Source of the DNA: CAWKEY01 sp963848675
Lineage (GTDB): Bacteria; Pseudomonadota; Gammaproteobacteria; Methylococcales; Methylomonadaceae
Reading direction: 5' to 3'
Length of the DNA: 64,000 nucleotides
NCBI GenBank assembly: GCA_963848675.1
Contig: CAWKEY010000022.1
Span: 20,681 to 84,680 of the forward strand
The notes beneath the pieces were generated by a model that was not told where the DNA came from, made no database searches, and saw only the letters and a program-made list of their open reading frames with translations. Positions 51,077 to 59,466 of this stretch are shown here, in pieces; position 1 is the first letter of the stretch; every line of letters begins with the position of its first letter. The translations under genes and the position numbers were made by a program.

Positions 51077-53263
51077 CTAAAGTTTTTTATCCAGCGTCAC
51101 AATACCCAGATAGCCATCAACTGTCACTTTATCGCCCGTGCTAATGCGTGAAGTAGCCAGAGGAATGCCGGTGACACAGGGAATACCATATTCACGGGCA
51201 ATGATAGCACCATGAATTAACATGCCGCCTCTGCATTCAACAATTGCGGCCGCCAACGGCACAACAAAGGTCATGTTAGGGTCAATGACTTCACATACCA
51301 GGATCTCCCCGGCTTTAAAATCAAACAGATCATCTCTGGTTAATACTATCCTGGCAATTCCCGAACTCAATCCGGCTACCGCTGGTTGGCCGACAATTTG
51401 CCTGGCTTTTAGTTTTCCTGATTGCTCTTTGTTTTTTCTTTTCTTGCGCTTAGTTTTGGGTAATTGTCCGGGGTTAATGAGTAAGGCGATGAGTTCATTA
51501 ACATTACGTAGTTGGCTATCAGGATCACCCTTGGCTGAAAGTCGATTTTTTGCAAGCTCGGTTGCCTTGATCAATTGACTTTCAATCCTACCTAAATAGA
51601 TATTGTCATCATCTCTGATTTTATAACTGACGCGAGCAAGTTCCAATAATTGCCGAGCAAACTTCAGCTGTTCTCCCTGAAATTGACTCAAGAAGTGATC
51701 CTCCATTCGCTGCAATTTTGGGCCGGTCAGTTTTTCCTTTACGACAAGCGCTTTGGAAGCCAATTGCAAAATATGCTTGATGGTTTTACTTCGGTCAGAA
51801 AAACAAATCTCAGCGCACCAGGCAAGACCCGAAAATTCCTTAAGAAAAGCATCCAGCTGTTGGATAAATAACTCACAAACTGCGGCAAAATAATCATGAC
51901 TTTGCAGACTTGCTTTAAGCTCTGGGTTTTGTCTGACCTCAGTAGCAAGATGAGCCAGTTGTTGGTTACGTTTAACGCTGATCATGTCTGATGAGTTTAG
52001 TAACAGAATAAATTCAGCTGGATCGAAAGGATTGAGGGTATCGTTATAAAATTCACCGAATAAGCGGACGCCATGAGCAAAAGGAATAAATTCGTCCCAA
52101 TAAAGGTCATGCCAATGTTGATAAATTTCTCTGCGTATATCAATTTCTGAAGCCAATTCATGGTCGGATAACTGATCAAGATCATAGTCATCAAGACGCT
52201 TTGCTTCCGATGCCATTGCCAGTAAACGTTCATTCACAATAACGTGATGAAGTTGCTTCAAATTATCAAAACTTCGGGTAAGACTTAAATACCAACCGCG
52301 CTTATCTTCAGCTGAGTTAGCTTTTTTAGTGGTAACAGGCCGTGACTGCAAGATGAAGAGCAGGTTATTGCTAATGGTCCATTCAATATCTTGGGGTAAG
52401 CCAAATTGTTGTTCAAGGTTATGAGCCAATTGAAATAGCTGATTAACTTGCTCGGCATTAAGAGGTGCTATCTTTGCTTTGTCATAAGTTAGTGGCGCCA
52501 GAGTGATTCCGTCATCAGTACATACCATATATCTGGTTCGATCGACCGGGATGTGCTTGACCAGATTGCCCGTGCTGCGATTTAGTAGCCATCGATCCGG
52601 TACGATACTACCGTCAACCAAACCCTGATTTAAGCCATGTACCGCTTCAATGATTGTTTGTTCAGGATCATTCGGATTGCGGCTGAAGACGATACCGGAA
52701 ACATCGCTCTGAACAAGCCGTTGCACTACAACAGCCATAGCGCTGTGCTCGATTTCAAGGCCAAGTTCGCGGCGATACAATAGGGCTCGGTCAGACCAGA
52801 GTGAGGCCCAAACCAACTGGATATGTTTGATGATGGCATCAAATCCGCGCACATTCACGTAAGACTCATGAAGGCCTGCGAATGAATTGCCGGAAGAGTC
52901 CTCGTCGCCTGCGGAGGAACGAACGACTACAGAATCAGTTTGGAAATAATGATCACAATGGTCTTTTAAGACTTCTTTCAGGTCGGCAGGAAAAGGCATC
53001 CGCAGAAATAAATTGCGAATCCGTAAAGCCGTGTCCCAAATTTCCTCCCAGCGCATTTCCCCCATATTTTTTCGATTCAGTTCCAGGTTGATATGGTCTC
53101 GCAGTCCAGTTTGATCAAGGAACTGATCATACACAAAGGTGGTAACGCAAAAACCCGGGGGTACGTTATAGCCCAGGGAAATTAACTGGCCCAGTGCATA
53201 GCCTTTGCCGCCGATGAGTTGCCGATGGCTTTTGTTAAGCTCTGAAAGCGGGATGATGTCCAT
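51077..53263 (-). CDS. PEP-synthase/rifampin-phosphotransferase-like dikinase
   Basis: This 728-residue protein has an N-terminal ATP-grasp domain of the PPDK_N type (residues ~10-330; GGKGYALGQLISLGYNVPPGFCVT, SSAGDEDSSGNSFAGLHESY, VVVQRLVQSDVSGIVFSRNP). A helical middle region follows (~330-620). The C-terminal swivelling phosphohistidine domain has catalytic His684 in GGMLIHGAIIAREYGIPCVTG. The PEP/pyruvate TIM barrel of true PEP synthases is absent. The ATP-grasp/middle/His order is that of rifampin phosphotransferase, but the middle domain is different and short, so the phosphorylated substrate is unknown. It directly abuts the upstream PNPOx-fold gene (TAAATG). Confidence 0.8.
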   Translation of the reverse strand: MDIIPLSELNKSHRQLIGGKGYALGQLISLGYNVPPGFCVTTFVYDQFLDQTGLRDHINLELNRKNMGEMRWEEIWDTALRIRNLFLRMPFPADLKEVLKDHCDHYFQTDSVVVRSSAGDEDSSGNSFAGLHESYVNVRGFDAIIKHIQLVWASLWSDRALLYRRELGLEIEHSAMAVVVQRLVQSDVSGIVFSRNPNDPEQTIIEAVHGLNQGLVDGSIVPDRWLLNRSTGNLVKHIPVDRTRYMVCTDDGITLAPLTYDKAKIAPLNAEQVNQLFQLAHNLEQQFGLPQDIEWTISNNLLFILQSRPVTTKKANSAEDKRGWYLSLTRSFDNLKQLHHVIVNERLLAMASEAKRLDDYDLDQLSDHELASEIDIRREIYQHWHDLYWDEFIPFAHGVRLFGEFYNDTLNPFDPAEFILLLNSSDMISVKRNQQLAHLATEVRQNPELKASLQSHDYFAAVCELFIQQLDAFLKEFSGLAWCAEICFSDRSKTIKHILQLASKALVVKEKLTGPKLQRMEDHFLSQFQGEQLKFARQLLELARVSYKIRDDDNIYLGRIESQLIKATELAKNRLSAKGDPDSQLRNVNELIALLINPGQLPKTKRKKRKNKEQSGKLKARQIVGQPAVAGLSSGIARIVLTRDDLFDFKAGEILVCEVIDPNMTFVVPLAAAIVECRGGMLIHGAIIAREYGIPCVTGIPLATSRISTGDKVTVDGYLGIVTLDKKL

Positions 53264-53716
53264 TTAAAGCCCGGGGTGGTATTCCATGACTTCCTGAAAA
53301 CGACGCACCAGGTTATAGCGGTTGACCTGCAAGCAAATGAACGCACAAGTGGGAGATTGGGTAAATGTTTGAAGATAAGGGTGCTTAGTCAGAAAAAGCT
53401 GTAAAGCGGCTGATTTTTCCGATTTATCAAGTTCTTTAATAACACCGGTGGCTGTGACTGCAATCGAATTGCTAAAGTCGGATGCCAGATTTTCCCGGTT
53501 ATCAATCAACAATGAACAGCGCGGGTCGTTGACTAAATTACTATATTTGCGTGTGGTTTTAGGGGTAGCAAAATAGATTGAATCAAGATTATCCGTGGCT
53601 GCAAAGGCGATCAAAGTGGCCCACGGCTCTCCTTGTCCATGCGTCGCCAATGCCCCCAGTTTTTGCTTCGACAATAAATTATGGATCGTCAAAAATAGCT
53701 CTTGTTCTTCTTTCAA
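53264..53716 (-). CDS. Pyridoxamine 5'-phosphate oxidase-fold protein
   Basis: This 150-residue split-barrel flavin-binding-type protein contains KLGALATHGQGEPWATLIAFAA, SIYFATPKTTRKYSNLVNDPRCSLLIDNR and a C-terminal VNRYNLVRRFQEVMEY. The pattern is that of the HugZ/PNPOx-like general family rather than of true PdxH. It may bind FMN, heme or F420-type cofactors. Zero-base spacing to the dikinase gene suggests a two-gene operon. Confidence 0.8.
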   Translation of the reverse strand: MKEEQELFLTIHNLLSKQKLGALATHGQGEPWATLIAFAATDNLDSIYFATPKTTRKYSNLVNDPRCSLLIDNRENLASDFSNSIAVTATGVIKELDKSEKSAALQLFLTKHPYLQTFTQSPTCAFICLQVNRYNLVRRFQEVMEYHPGL

Positions 53717-53808
53717 ATTAATGGTTCTCTTTTTTTATCCATTGATAAGGTAGAAGCATCAATTTAACCGATAATCTTTGCAAAGCATTTATTTTATGTC
53801 GAGAAAAA

Positions 53809-54321
53809 TTATTTTTTAACCGATGCAGAAAACCCAGCGTCGTTAATTGCTTTTAGAACAGAAACAACATTAAAGTCCCCTTTCACAAGACACGATCTGT
53901 TACTAACAGTAGTTGCTTGAACACCAATGACAGATTTAACCGCATTTTCTATCGAAGACGAACATCCACCACAGCAATTATGAAATCCAACGAACTCAGC
54001 GCTTGATAATTTTCCATCGACAGCTGCGGTTTTCATTCCAACTTTATCGTTGTCGCTTTTTCCATAAAAACCAGCGATAGCAACTGCATCCAATGCTTCT
54101 TGTGCGACGGTATCGTCTCTAGCAGAGATGGCAACGGTTTTAGCATCGCGGTCAACTCTGACGTTGGCCCCTTTGACTCCAAGAACAGCATATTCAATAG
54201 TTTCTTGGCAAGTCGCACAACAAATATGAACATCGCTGAGATTGACCTTAGTAACTGCAAATGTAGCATTAGACAAAAATGAAAAAATGAGCAAGACAAA
54301 ACTGCTTAAAAGTAATTTCAT
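53809..54321 (-). CDS. Exported protein with two heavy-metal-associated (HMA) domains
   Basis: This 170-residue protein starts at ATG 54319-54321, with a clear signal peptide (MKLLLSSFVLLIFSFLSNAT). Two HMA-like ferredoxin folds each carry a CCxxC variant: ICCATCQETIEYAV and NCCGGCSSSIENAV. Standard HMA sites are CxxC, and the doubled Cys plus export suggest periplasmic metal or redox binding. A longer frame to 54390 is not supported. No ATPase or sensor gene is adjacent, so the metal is unknown. Confidence 0.75.
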   Translation of the reverse strand: MKLLLSSFVLLIFSFLSNATFAVTKVNLSDVHICCATCQETIEYAVLGVKGANVRVDRDAKTVAISARDDTVAQEALDAVAIAGFYGKSDNDKVGMKTAAVDGKLSSAEFVGFHNCCGGCSSSIENAVKSVIGVQATTVSNRSCLVKGDFNVVSVLKAINDAGFSASVKK

Positions 54322-54664
54322 TGCGACTTCTCCAGTTAATAATAAAAATGGTTGATTTAAGGTCAATATGCCTTTGAGCTGAGCTATCATGAAAAAACTA
54401 CCGCATATTTTGAGAAAGTCAACTCTCTTGGTTGTTATAACTGATCGTTACAATATTGCTTCTCCATAAATAACCGATAAACTGTGTTTGTGCTGGATCA
54501 GGACATGACTGGCGAAATCGGCTTCACACAATCATCCTCTGCAAGAATTCATTTTACTTAAACAAAGAAACTAACTATTGCAAGTGAAGGTTCAAGTGAA
54601 GGTTGGACGAAGCCGCTAACGCGGAGAAAAGCCCCGCCGCCGGATTAAACTAATTAAAATGTAA
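54322..54664. other. Intergenic stretch with a tandem 12-bp repeat
   Basis: No gene is seen in these 343 bp. CAAGTGAAGGTT occurs twice in tandem (54581-54592 and 54593-54604), followed by a GC-rich patch (54605-54645). The stretch ends at the TGTAA duplication of the IS1380 element. Confidence 0.5.
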
Positions 54665-56361
54665 CCTAAATCCTGCAAGCCCTGAAAACTAGAGTTCAAG
54701 TCCTGTTTTTTATTCCCGGATTGTATGCTTCAAGGCCTGCCGGTGCCCGCACGCGTCCATGGATTCAGGATTGTTTAACCAATACACACCCGGGATAGCA
54801 ATAAATTCTGGAAATTGGGTGACAATTTGCCAAACCTGACCCTCCTTCCCGCAGAAAGGCTAATGCTAGTCGTTGATTTTGGCGCTTCGTGTATTTATCG
54901 GGTCACGAGCCCAAACCAACCGCTACCCAGTCATCCCAAACCCCAGGATAAAGATGATTGTCCGGGGTTTTAACAGTCAGTTGCCTATTTCCGATGAGTA
55001 ACTTGCCCGCTACACGAACCAGATAAGTCCTTACTGTTTCTGGCTCCCATTGCCGAAGCGCCTGGCTGCCACTCATGATGGCCATCCAGCGCAGGGTATT
55101 GTAAGCCAATACTGCGCAGTGGAATATGGCAGCATTAGCTAAAAAATCGGCGGTTCTTATCTTGCCCATGCCCATTTGCCCTTTGGATTCTTCGATCCAG
55201 GTTTCGCAAGTCGCGCGTTCGCCGTATTTTTTATGGGTTTGCCAGGGTGTTAAGGCCTCAGTGGTGACATAGCAGAAATAATCATAGCGTGCCGTTTCCA
55301 GTAAATCGAGTTGCGGGCTTGCTTCTTTGGGCAGTCGTTGGCGCACGGCAACGAAGCGTCGAGTCGTTTTCCACTCACCGCAACGATAGTCAAAGGTACA
55401 CTGTTCCCAGTCTGGCTGTCCGGCTATGGCACTCCAATGTTGCTGGGTTAACAGTGCGACCAGATTTTTCAGCTTAACTTTGATCAGATAGCCATGGCCA
55501 TGGGCATCCAGCACGTCTAATAAAGCGCCGACAAAGTAGCCACTATCGGCCCGGACGATGATGCGCATTCTGTTAGGCAAATGCGCTAACAATTGCTTGA
55601 CGAATTCAACAACGCCATTGCTGGTATAGACGCTTCCGGTCCTAAACCAGGCTTGCAGAATTTCTTTGCTACCCGCTAAGAAGGCTAATTGAGGATGGTA
55701 GGAAAGGGCGCCTTTTTTCTTGGGGTTATAGCCTTTGGCAGCCCCCTCTTGGGTACCGCACACTGAATCAACCGTGGAATCTATATCGACCCACTGAACC
55801 GGGTTAAGCCCTACTTTGGAGGCACCTGAACGATTAGCACGGCGCCAAATCTGTCCTCGCAATCGATGAGTGACGCTTTCAAACTGGTTGATCTGTTTTT
55901 CGGTAACTTCTTTAAAAATCCGCGCTATCGTGGTTTCAACGGGTAGCTTGGTCCAGCCCGCAATCTTACGTAAGACGCTATCCGACCAGACGCCACAAAC
56001 CTTTGCCATGGAGGTGACGCCACCAATGATGCCCACCAAGGTGAACATAACCACATTAGTCAATTGATAATCGGCGTTATCACCGCGTGGGTGCGGAATA
56101 TCCTGGTCGACTATTCTTTCAAAGCCAATTCGCTGCAAGTATTTGACAACCGGGATCAGGCCGGCTTGGCTGGTCAGTCCAGTTGCAGTGGCTGACATGT
56201 GAACTTTGCCTGTTTGTTTACGAGTGGCTGGTTTTTTCCGTATGTGTGAGGATTTTGTCTTCATTGAAATCATGATCTGGATAGTTGCTAACTATTGACA
56301 TTATATCATTGATTTATATGGGTTATTAAATATATCCTGTTGTTTGATTGCAGGATTTAGG
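54665..56361 (-). mobile_element. IS1380-family insertion sequence
   Basis: This 1,697-bp element has inverted ends CCTAAATCCTGCAA (from 54665) and TTGCAGGATTTAGG (to 56361). It is flanked by the 5-bp duplication TGTAA (54660-54664 and 56362-56366). The right duplication is also the first five bases of the TGTAACCTCA inverted repeat, so the element landed exactly at the edge of the recombinase/IS91-type unit. Confidence 0.92.
54903..56273 (-). CDS. IS1380-family transposase
   Basis: This 456-residue DDE transposase has first Asp in VQWVDIDSTVDSV, GYNPKKKGALSYHPQLAF and IIVRADSGYFVGALLDVL for the second Asp. The C-terminal Glu is within CETWIEESKGQMGMGKIRTADF. These motifs and the ~1.7-kb element length are typical of the IS1380 family. 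The frame is intact. A basic ~25-residue N-terminal extension may be untranslated, with MSATATG as an alternative start. Confidence 0.92.
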   Translation of the reverse strand: MISMKTKSSHIRKKPATRKQTGKVHMSATATGLTSQAGLIPVVKYLQRIGFERIVDQDIPHPRGDNADYQLTNVVMFTLVGIIGGVTSMAKVCGVWSDSVLRKIAGWTKLPVETTIARIFKEVTEKQINQFESVTHRLRGQIWRRANRSGASKVGLNPVQWVDIDSTVDSVCGTQEGAAKGYNPKKKGALSYHPQLAFLAGSKEILQAWFRTGSVYTSNGVVEFVKQLLAHLPNRMRIIVRADSGYFVGALLDVLDAHGHGYLIKVKLKNLVALLTQQHWSAIAGQPDWEQCTFDYRCGEWKTTRRFVAVRQRLPKEASPQLDLLETARYDYFCYVTTEALTPWQTHKKYGERATCETWIEESKGQMGMGKIRTADFLANAAIFHCAVLAYNTLRWMAIMSGSQALRQWEPETVRTYLVRVAGKLLIGNRQLTVKTPDNHLYPGVWDDWVAVGLGS

Positions 56362-56417
56362 TGTAACCTCAAGCCCTCAATCAGAGGGATCGTTTAACAC
56401 CGAATCATGAGGTTACA
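56362..56417. repeat. Long inverted repeat with inner hairpin ahead of the recombinase gene
   Basis: TGTAACCTCA (56362-56371) and TGAGGTTACA (56408-56417) form a perfect 10-bp inverted repeat. Inside it CCCTC (56375-56379) pairs with GAGGG (56385-56389). It ends five bases before the recombinase ATG. This looks like an element end or recombinase binding site. Confidence 0.6.
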
Positions 56418-56422
56418 GAACA

Positions 56423-57327
56423 ATGACATCGTCTGAAGCAAATTTCAAGCAGGACTATCAAACGCATCTTAAACACCTTAAACTCAAAGGGCTCCAGCCC
56501 AAAACGATTGAAGCCTATTCCCGTGCCCTGCGGCGCATCGGCGCCTATTTCGATCATCAACTTAATGATCTGTCCGAACCCCAGTTGACCGATTATTTCA
56601 GCGATTTGCTGGAATCGCATTCCTGGAGTAGCGTCAAACTTGATCTGTACGGTCTTAAATTCTTCTATACCTATGTACTCAATAAACCCTGGCCAGCGCT
56701 TAAGTTGATCAAGCCGCCAAGGGTACAACGTTTACCGGATATTGTGACCGTTGCGGAAGCCGGCCGGCTGTTCACAATGACCCACACCCTCAGTTACCGG
56801 GTGTTCTTTTTTACGCTGTATAGTCTGGGTCTACGCCTGGGTGAAGGCTTGCGCCTGACGGTGGCCGATATTGATGCCCAGCGGCTGCGGGTGCATATTC
56901 GCGATGCCAAGGGTAACAAAGATCGTTTGGTGCCGTTGCCAGTAGCGACGTTAACTTGCCTGCGCCGCTTCTGGCACGTGCATCGCAATCCGGTGTTGCT
57001 GTTTCCCAATCGCCACGGCGGGCTTAAGTCGGCGCATTTGTCTACCACGCCCTTGGATCGCGGCGGGGTGCAAGCGACGCTGCGCCAAGTTGCCCAAGAC
57101 TGCGGACTAAAAAAAAGATTACCCCGCACAGTCTGCGCCACAGCTACGCTACCCATCTAATCGAAGCGGGCGTTGACCTGCTTGAAGTCCAGAAAATCCT
57201 CGGTCACCATAGTATCCTGACCACCGCCCGCTATACCCACCTGACCAACACCACCAATCAGCAGGCCGACCAGTTAATCAATGCGCTGATGAATGGCTTT
57301 GCCATTGACTGGAGGAACGTCAAATGA
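56423..57327 (+). pseudogene. Tyrosine recombinase, frameshifted at a run of eight A
   Basis: The first frame (56423 to ~57110) gives the SAM-like N-terminal domain and the first catalytic Arg region (YSLGLRLGEGLRLTVADID). The second frame gives ITPHSLRHSYATHLIEAGVD and VQKILGHHSILTTARYTHLT, supplying HxxR, His and the nucleophilic Tyr. The break is at A8 (57109-57116); one more A would restore a ~302-residue protein. The stop overlaps the next gene's ATG. It could be a decayed gene, a sequencing error, or a slippage site that still yields protein. Confidence 0.82.
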
Positions 57328-58415
57328 TGCTGCTCTCGTCGATCATCCAAACCTTTGAAGCCGAATTCCTGGCGACTTATCAAAGCACACTTTTACCCAG
57401 CCAACACAAAGCGTTGACTGCCTTAAAACAGTGCCGCACCACGCAAAGCCCGGTGATGTTGGCGCAATGCGACGGCTGCGAAAAACAAATCTTCATCCCG
57501 CATTCCTGCGGCCATCGCAATTGCCCCCATTGCCAGCATCATGAAAGCCAACAATGGCTGGAACGGCAACTCAAAAAACAGGTGCCGGCCGAGTATTTTT
57601 TGTTGACCTTTACCTTGCCGGCCGAACTTCGGCCGTTGGCCTGGCAACACCAGCGCCTACTTTATGACGTGATGATCCGTTGTAGCTGGGAGACCCTCAA
57701 AATCTTCGCGCAGAACGATTCGCAATTACAGGGAAAGGCCGGTGCTATCAGTGTACTGCACACCCATTCGCGCCGCTTGGATTATCATCCGCATGTGCAT
57801 GTGGTGATGCCTGCGGCGACTATCGATGCTGATAATCGGCGATGGCGTACGAAAACCGGCAAAGCCAACAAATCTTATTTGTTCAACCACAAAGCCTTGG
57901 CGAAAGTGTTCCGCGCCAAGCTGCTTGCGGCTATTCGGGAAGAAGATATTGAGCTTCCGGCCTGCTACCCAAAAACCTGGGTGGTGGATGTCAAGTCCGT
58001 CGGCAGCGGCGACAAGGCGCTGGTATATCTGGGGCGCTATCTTTACAAAGGCGTGATCCAGGAAAAGGATATTATTGCTTGTCAGGATGGCCGGGTCACC
58101 TTCCGCTACCAAGACAGCAAAACTAAAAAGATGCAGACCCGAACGTTGCCCGGGTCTCAGTTCTTGTGGCTGATCCTACAGCATGTGTTGCCCAAGGGTT
58201 TTCGGCGCACCCGTAACTTTGGCTTTTTGCATGCCAACAGCAAACGGCTGTTGGCACTGCTTCAGGAGCTGCTTCGCTTGAACCCCATTAAAATTTTGGT
58301 TGAGCGAGCATTACGACCCACGATCAAGTGTCCTTGCTGCGGCGGTGCTATGCGGATTGTGAAAACACGGATTCCCACCCTGTTCGCATTCGGGCTGCTT
58401 GCGCCATCCGGCTAA
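57324..58415 (+). CDS. IS91-family HUH (Y2) transposase
   Basis: This 363-residue rolling-circle transposase has an N-terminal zinc-binding region (C49, C52, C62, C67, C70 in CDGCEKQIFIPHSCGHRNCPHC) and the HUH motif H157-V-H159 in YHPHVHVVMPA. The catalytic tyrosines are Y235 and Y239 in VYLGRYLYKG. The tyrosine recombinase gene immediately upstream overlaps it by four bases, a pairing known in some IS91-type elements. The C-terminal tail (CPCCGGAMRI) is a second zinc motif. The frame is complete. Confidence 0.88.
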   Translation: MMLLSSIIQTFEAEFLATYQSTLLPSQHKALTALKQCRTTQSPVMLAQCDGCEKQIFIPHSCGHRNCPHCQHHESQQWLERQLKKQVPAEYFLLTFTLPAELRPLAWQHQRLLYDVMIRCSWETLKIFAQNDSQLQGKAGAISVLHTHSRRLDYHPHVHVVMPAATIDADNRRWRTKTGKANKSYLFNHKALAKVFRAKLLAAIREEDIELPACYPKTWVVDVKSVGSGDKALVYLGRYLYKGVIQEKDIIACQDGRVTFRYQDSKTKKMQTRTLPGSQFLWLILQHVLPKGFRRTRNFGFLHANSKRLLALLQELLRLNPIKILVERALRPTIKCPCCGGAMRIVKTRIPTLFAFGLLAPSG

Positions 58416-58715
58416 CAGCGTGGAGGCGCAGCCGGTTATGTAACCGCATCGGTCAATCTGGGCATACTTTAAATCGGTATCATGAAGCCGAGAGCCGCGC
58501 TTGCCTGAAAAAAGGCTATAGTCCACCTTTAATCATCACCCTCCGCTAAAGGCGTTACCAAAACAAGGCTTTTGGCTTGTCCTTACGAAATGCGGCTTTA
58601 GATTCCTCGCCGCAACCCACAAAATCTGAAAAGATATTTTCTTATAATAAAGTCGGCCTTCCGACTACCGCCGGGCTTGTCCAACAACCGGTTCAGATTG
58701 TGGCTCGCTATCGCT
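58416..58715. other. Non-coding stretch between the IS91-type gene and intron a
   Basis: No gene is seen. Visible structure: GGTTATGTAACC (small palindrome) near 58434-58445, TGCGGC...GCCGCA near 58590-58613, and AGTCGG-CCTT-CCGACT near 58653-58668. The 3' end of the IS91-type unit should lie here but I cannot place it. The 3' exon of intron a begins at 58715 on the minus strand. Confidence 0.4.
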
Positions 58716-58753
58716 ATCGGGTCAGAGGAGGCCGCAGCCTCCGTCTGCCCACA

Positions 58754-58783
58754 GAACCGTGCGTACGGGTCCGTACACGGCTC
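58754..58783 (-). ncRNA. Domain V of group II intron a, shortened loop
   Basis: The minus strand begins GAGCCGTGTACGG and ends CGTACGCACGGTTC, 30 nt in all. The usual domain V is 34 nt with a GNRA tetraloop. Here the terminal loop is only about three bases, so splicing may be impaired. The catalytic AGC triad is present. Confidence 0.65.
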
Positions 58784-58784
58784 C

Positions 58785-59392
58785 TCATGCAAGGCGTATC
58801 CATTGAGAAACTTCAAACCAATGCGCCAGCTTTCGGTCGGATCGTATTTCCTGCCCTTTCAAGCTTATAAACCAACTGTTGGGATACGCTCTTGTTACTG
58901 CTCGTATCGCTGACAGCGCCCAACGTCGGTTATTCGAAAAGACGGCGCTAGCCGCTTGTTTTCGTGGCACACCCCGTTTGACCAGTGAGTGATAAAGAGG
59001 CTTCTTTCGCTTTTGCTGATAGACCAACCTTGACCGTAATCGTCGCCGGATATGGGCTTCGATTTTCCTCAATTGGGACGGGTAATAGGTCAAACTATAG
59101 TAATTTGCCCAACCCACGTACCATTGGTTGATTTCTTTCAAGCTGGTTTCCAGCGTTTTATGGGTGCCTCGCGGTGTCAGTGCTTTGACTTTTTCCATAG
59201 CCGTCTGTAGGGCTTTATGCGCAATCGCAATCGTCCCGTTGACCACGGTAAAGCCTAAAAACTTGACCTTATCGGAGAGAGCCACTTGGCTTTTCTCCTG
59301 ATTCACCTTCAGTTTTAGCTTCTTTTCGATGAACTGACTGACCTTTGCCATCACCCGCTCTGCCGCTTTTTGCGATTTCACGAAGATATTGC
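58785..59392 (-). pseudogene. Reverse transcriptase/maturase of intron a, C-terminal fragment
   Basis: The frame enters from 59392 with GC AAT ATC TTC, giving NIFVKSQKAAERVMAKVSQF. This is the sequence that follows the YADD catalytic motif in this family. It continues through FLGFTVVNG and the maturase X domain (INQWYVGWANYYSLTYYPSQL; RRRLRSRLVYQQKRKK) to a stop at 58785, two bases before domain V. The N-terminal half should lie beyond the right edge of the window. A longer in-frame start at 59531 is intron b sequence. Confidence 0.8.
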
Positions 59393-59432
59393 GTCGAGTC
59401 ACCCGAGGGAACCGCCCCCTCAGGTGCTCACA

Positions 59433-59466
59433 GATCCGGACTTGAACGTCTCCGCTCATCCGGCTC
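59433..59466 (-). ncRNA. Domain V of group II intron b
   Basis: This 34-nt hairpin starts GAGCCGGATGAGCGGAGACG and ends AAGTCCGGATC. It begins immediately after the TAG of the reverse transcriptase gene. The AGC triad and an AAG bulge region are recognisable. Confidence 0.75.

Larger units (their letters stand above)
58716..59392 (-). mobile_element. Group II intron a, 3' part (interrupted by intron b)
   Basis: The minus strand holds the C-terminal part of a reverse transcriptase/maturase, then domain V and domain VI. It ends GACCCGAT at 58716, with the branch-type A seven bases from the end. The 5' half of the intron is not contiguous: intron b enters at 59393. Confidence 0.75.

Noticed and set aside
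54581..54604. Possible CRISPR or larger repeat array
   Set aside because: Only two adjacent 12-bp units with no spacers.
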